Assembly: GCF_009760905.1 (NCBI RefSeq)
Contig: NZ_VIRW01000011.1
Span: 1-64,000 of the forward strand
From: Chitinibacter sp. GC72
GTDB taxonomy: Bacteria; Pseudomonadota; Gammaproteobacteria; Burkholderiales; Chitinibacteraceae
Reading direction: 5' to 3'
Length of the DNA stretch: 64,000 nucleotides
In this document: one piece after another, positions 61,474 to 64,000 of the stretch
Numbering within the stretch: the first letter of the stretch is position 1
Layout of the letters: each line of letters begins with the position of its first letter
The notes under the pieces: model-generated
What the model was told of the DNA's origin: nothing
Databases searched by the model: none
Seen by the model: only the letters and a program-made list of their open reading frames with translations
Program-made: the position numbers and the translations under genes

Positions 61474-62832
61474 CTACAACACGCCAGCCAGCTCGCGCTC
61501 CAGCACGGTTTTGAGCGCAGCAAAGCACGCTGGGTCGATCGCGTTGCCGACCATGCCGGACATGATCTCGATGGTTTTTTCCGGTGAATTGGCCGCGTGA
61601 TATGGGCGCTCGGCGCTGATGGCATCAAAAATATCGGCCACGGTGATAATGCGCGTTTCCAGCCGGATATCGGGCGCACTCAGGCGGCGGGGATAGCCAT
61701 TGCCGTCCAGCCGTTCGTGATGCGCGCCGGCGACAAAGGCCAAGTCGGCAAACTGGGCAATTTTGCCCAGAATCTCCTCGCTTAAACGTGCATGCTGCTG
61801 AATGGCGCGGAACTCGTCGTCGGTCAGCTTGCCCGGTTTTTCCAGAATGGCGCTGCTCACGCCCAGCTTGCCGACATCGTGCAATAGCGCAGCGCGTTTG
61901 ACCCAATTACGGCGCCGGTCATCAAAACCCAGCTCCTGCGCGATCAGATCGGCATAAAAACCGACGCGCTCGCTGTGGCCGGCGGTAAACGGGCTTTTGG
62001 CGTCAACCACCTGGCCAAAAGCCGAGGCGATTTCGTCCATGTAGTCATCATCGAGCGGCACGGTAAATTGTGCAGGCTCAAGCTCAAGCACGGCTTGCGC
62101 GATCTGCGGGTCAGCCAGCGTTTGCCAGAACGTATCGTCAAGGGCGACTTTTTCAAACGCCGCCACCAGCAAGGGGTCAAACCAGAAATCGGCACGCTGG
62201 CGGATTTCATTCAGCGCAGCTGCCTTCCCCTCAAGTGGGCCATGCGAAAATTGAAAAACGTCGATCACCTGCGAGAGCAAAGCAATGCGGGCATACAGCG
62301 GAATCTGCTCGCCTTGCAAACCGTCTGGTCGGCCGCTGCCGTTCCAGTGCTCATCGAGAGAATGAATCCCCAGCGCCACTGATTCGGGGAAACGCAATTG
62401 CCGCGCAATCCGCGCGCCGCGATCACACCGCGTCTGGATCAGCTCGTTGGCGATCGTGTCGCCGTTGCGCATGATATTCAGAATCGCCGTCAGGCGTTTG
62501 GTCCAGCTTTCATTGCGCCCGGTGTGCTCGAACACAAAGCCGAGCACTTGCGAGAGATTGGTGCCGACCAGCTTGAAATCACGTTTAAAGCTCTGATCGT
62601 CAGTCAGATACAGCTCGCAAATCCGCGCGGCGTTGCTGCTGCAGCCCAGATCTTTGAGCAGCAAGGTGTAATACAGCTCCCACAGCGCCTGCTCACTCAT
62701 GCCGATCTGCTTGCCGATATGCACGCCAATCCAGCAGCAACGCACGCAATGGCCTTCGGGCTGGCCTTCGGTCATATCCAGCGCGTAGGACAACGCGCCC
62801 AGGAGTTCCGCCAGTTTCAATGATTCGCTCAT
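61474..62832 (-). CDS. HD-GYP cyclic-di-GMP phosphodiesterase
   Basis: The 452-residue protein has a full HD-GYP domain in the C-terminal half: HSERVGFYADLIAQELG, LLHDVGKLGV (HD), HHERLDGNGYPRRL (GYP as NGYP) and ADIFDAISAERPY. The N-terminal half (LGALSYALDMTEGQPEGHCVRCCWIGVHIG, LYYTLLLKDLGCS) looks like a second, degenerate HD-GYP or HDOD-like copy lacking key His/Asp residues. It would break down c-di-GMP to GMP/pGpG, affecting motility and biofilm. No REC or PAS sensory part was seen. Confidence 0.85.
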   Translation of the reverse strand: MSESLKLAELLGALSYALDMTEGQPEGHCVRCCWIGVHIGKQIGMSEQALWELYYTLLLKDLGCSSNAARICELYLTDDQSFKRDFKLVGTNLSQVLGFVFEHTGRNESWTKRLTAILNIMRNGDTIANELIQTRCDRGARIARQLRFPESVALGIHSLDEHWNGSGRPDGLQGEQIPLYARIALLSQVIDVFQFSHGPLEGKAAALNEIRQRADFWFDPLLVAAFEKVALDDTFWQTLADPQIAQAVLELEPAQFTVPLDDDYMDEIASAFGQVVDAKSPFTAGHSERVGFYADLIAQELGFDDRRRNWVKRAALLHDVGKLGVSSAILEKPGKLTDDEFRAIQQHARLSEEILGKIAQFADLAFVAGAHHERLDGNGYPRRLSAPDIRLETRIITVADIFDAISAERPYHAANSPEKTIEIMSGMVGNAIDPACFAALKTVLERELAGVL

Positions 62833-62981
62833 ACACGCACCTTGCTTGTTGAAGTTTCCAGAATAGACAATTGCGCCCAGACGAATCGAGGCGTATTTGC
62901 TCCGCCCAAATACATACCATCGGTATAGCTCTGTATAAAATATAGAGTAACCGCTACAGAGATATACCCCATATGAAAACA

Positions 62982-62997
62982 GCGACCCTAGGGTCGC
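62982..62997 (-). terminator. Palindrome downstream of tgt, probable terminator
   Basis: GCGACCCTAGGGTCGC is a perfect 16-bp palindrome, followed by TGTTTTC on the minus strand. It would end the tgt transcript. Confidence 0.5.
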
Positions 62998-63030
62998 CGT
63001 CTGATTGCTCTTGCTTGGTTTTATTCTGGA

Positions 63031-64000
<970 letters not shown>

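Noticed and set aside
14293-62997. Recurring GGGTATA/TATACCC strings at gene ends
   Set aside because: A seven-base word is expected about eight times on two strands in 64 kb, so the count is not notable.

Overview
The window looks like chromosome from a betaproteobacterium, most likely of the order Neisseriales (Chitinibacteraceae/Chromobacteriaceae-like). This is inferred from gene content: type IV minor pilins, an ArgP/ArgO pair, ExbB/ExbD/TonB with a catecholate receptor and PiuC, an imelysin/di-haem cluster, a PiT transporter and tgt. No species call is possible from the sequence alone.

Layout. 1-785: two nested, truncated insertion sequences (an IS3-type right end inserted in an IS256-type transposase gene). 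0.9-3.9 kb: a minor-pilin operon (FimT/FimU, PilW, PilX, PilV); the PilV protein carries a C-terminal chitin-binding-like module. 4.0-6.3 kb: an Arg/Lys/Orn decarboxylase. 6.4-24 kb: periplasmic binding proteins, a putatively Fur-controlled imelysin / di-haem cytochrome / imelysin / DUF1513 cluster, a PiT phosphate transporter, a CBS-domain membrane protein, a siderophore receptor with PiuC, tonB-exbB-exbD, and the divergent argP/argO pair. 24.1-26.3 kb: a small membrane protein and a TrkA-type potassium channel, flanked by intergenic repeats rich in DnaA-box-like sequences.

26,576-49,554: a Mu-like transposable prophage with a siphovirus (lambda-like) tail. Its exact ends can be read: 17-bp imperfect terminal inverted repeats starting TG and ending CA, flanked by a 5-bp target duplication AATAT. 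The prophage is defective. The transposase A gene is joined directly to the 3' part of the minor head (MuF) gene, so everything between (late activator, lysis, terminase, portal) is missing, and the major head gene (gpT) is cut short and fused to the next gene. Tail genes are largely intact, with a lambda G/GT-style -1 frameshift site (A AAA AAC). The right end carries com overlapping a DNA adenine methylase, in place of Mu's com-mom.

49.8-58.6 kb: a host 3-methyladenine glycosylase, a broken IS5-type element, then the most interesting locus, a retron. It has a large alpha-solenoid (HEAT/ARM) protein, a winged-helix/SWIM zinc-finger protein translationally coupled to it, a 232-nt msr-msd non-coding RNA with paired a1/a2 ends and a perfect 24-bp msd stem, and a 627-residue retron-type reverse transcriptase with a charged N-terminal extension and a C-terminal membrane anchor. 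The gene set matches what I recall as type XIII retrons (ARM + WHSWIM + RT), presumed phage-defence systems. 58.8-64 kb: tRNA-Thr(TGT), an iron-sulfur flavoprotein reductase, an SDR-type protein, a bacteriohemerythrin, an HD-GYP phosphodiesterase and the 3' part of tgt.
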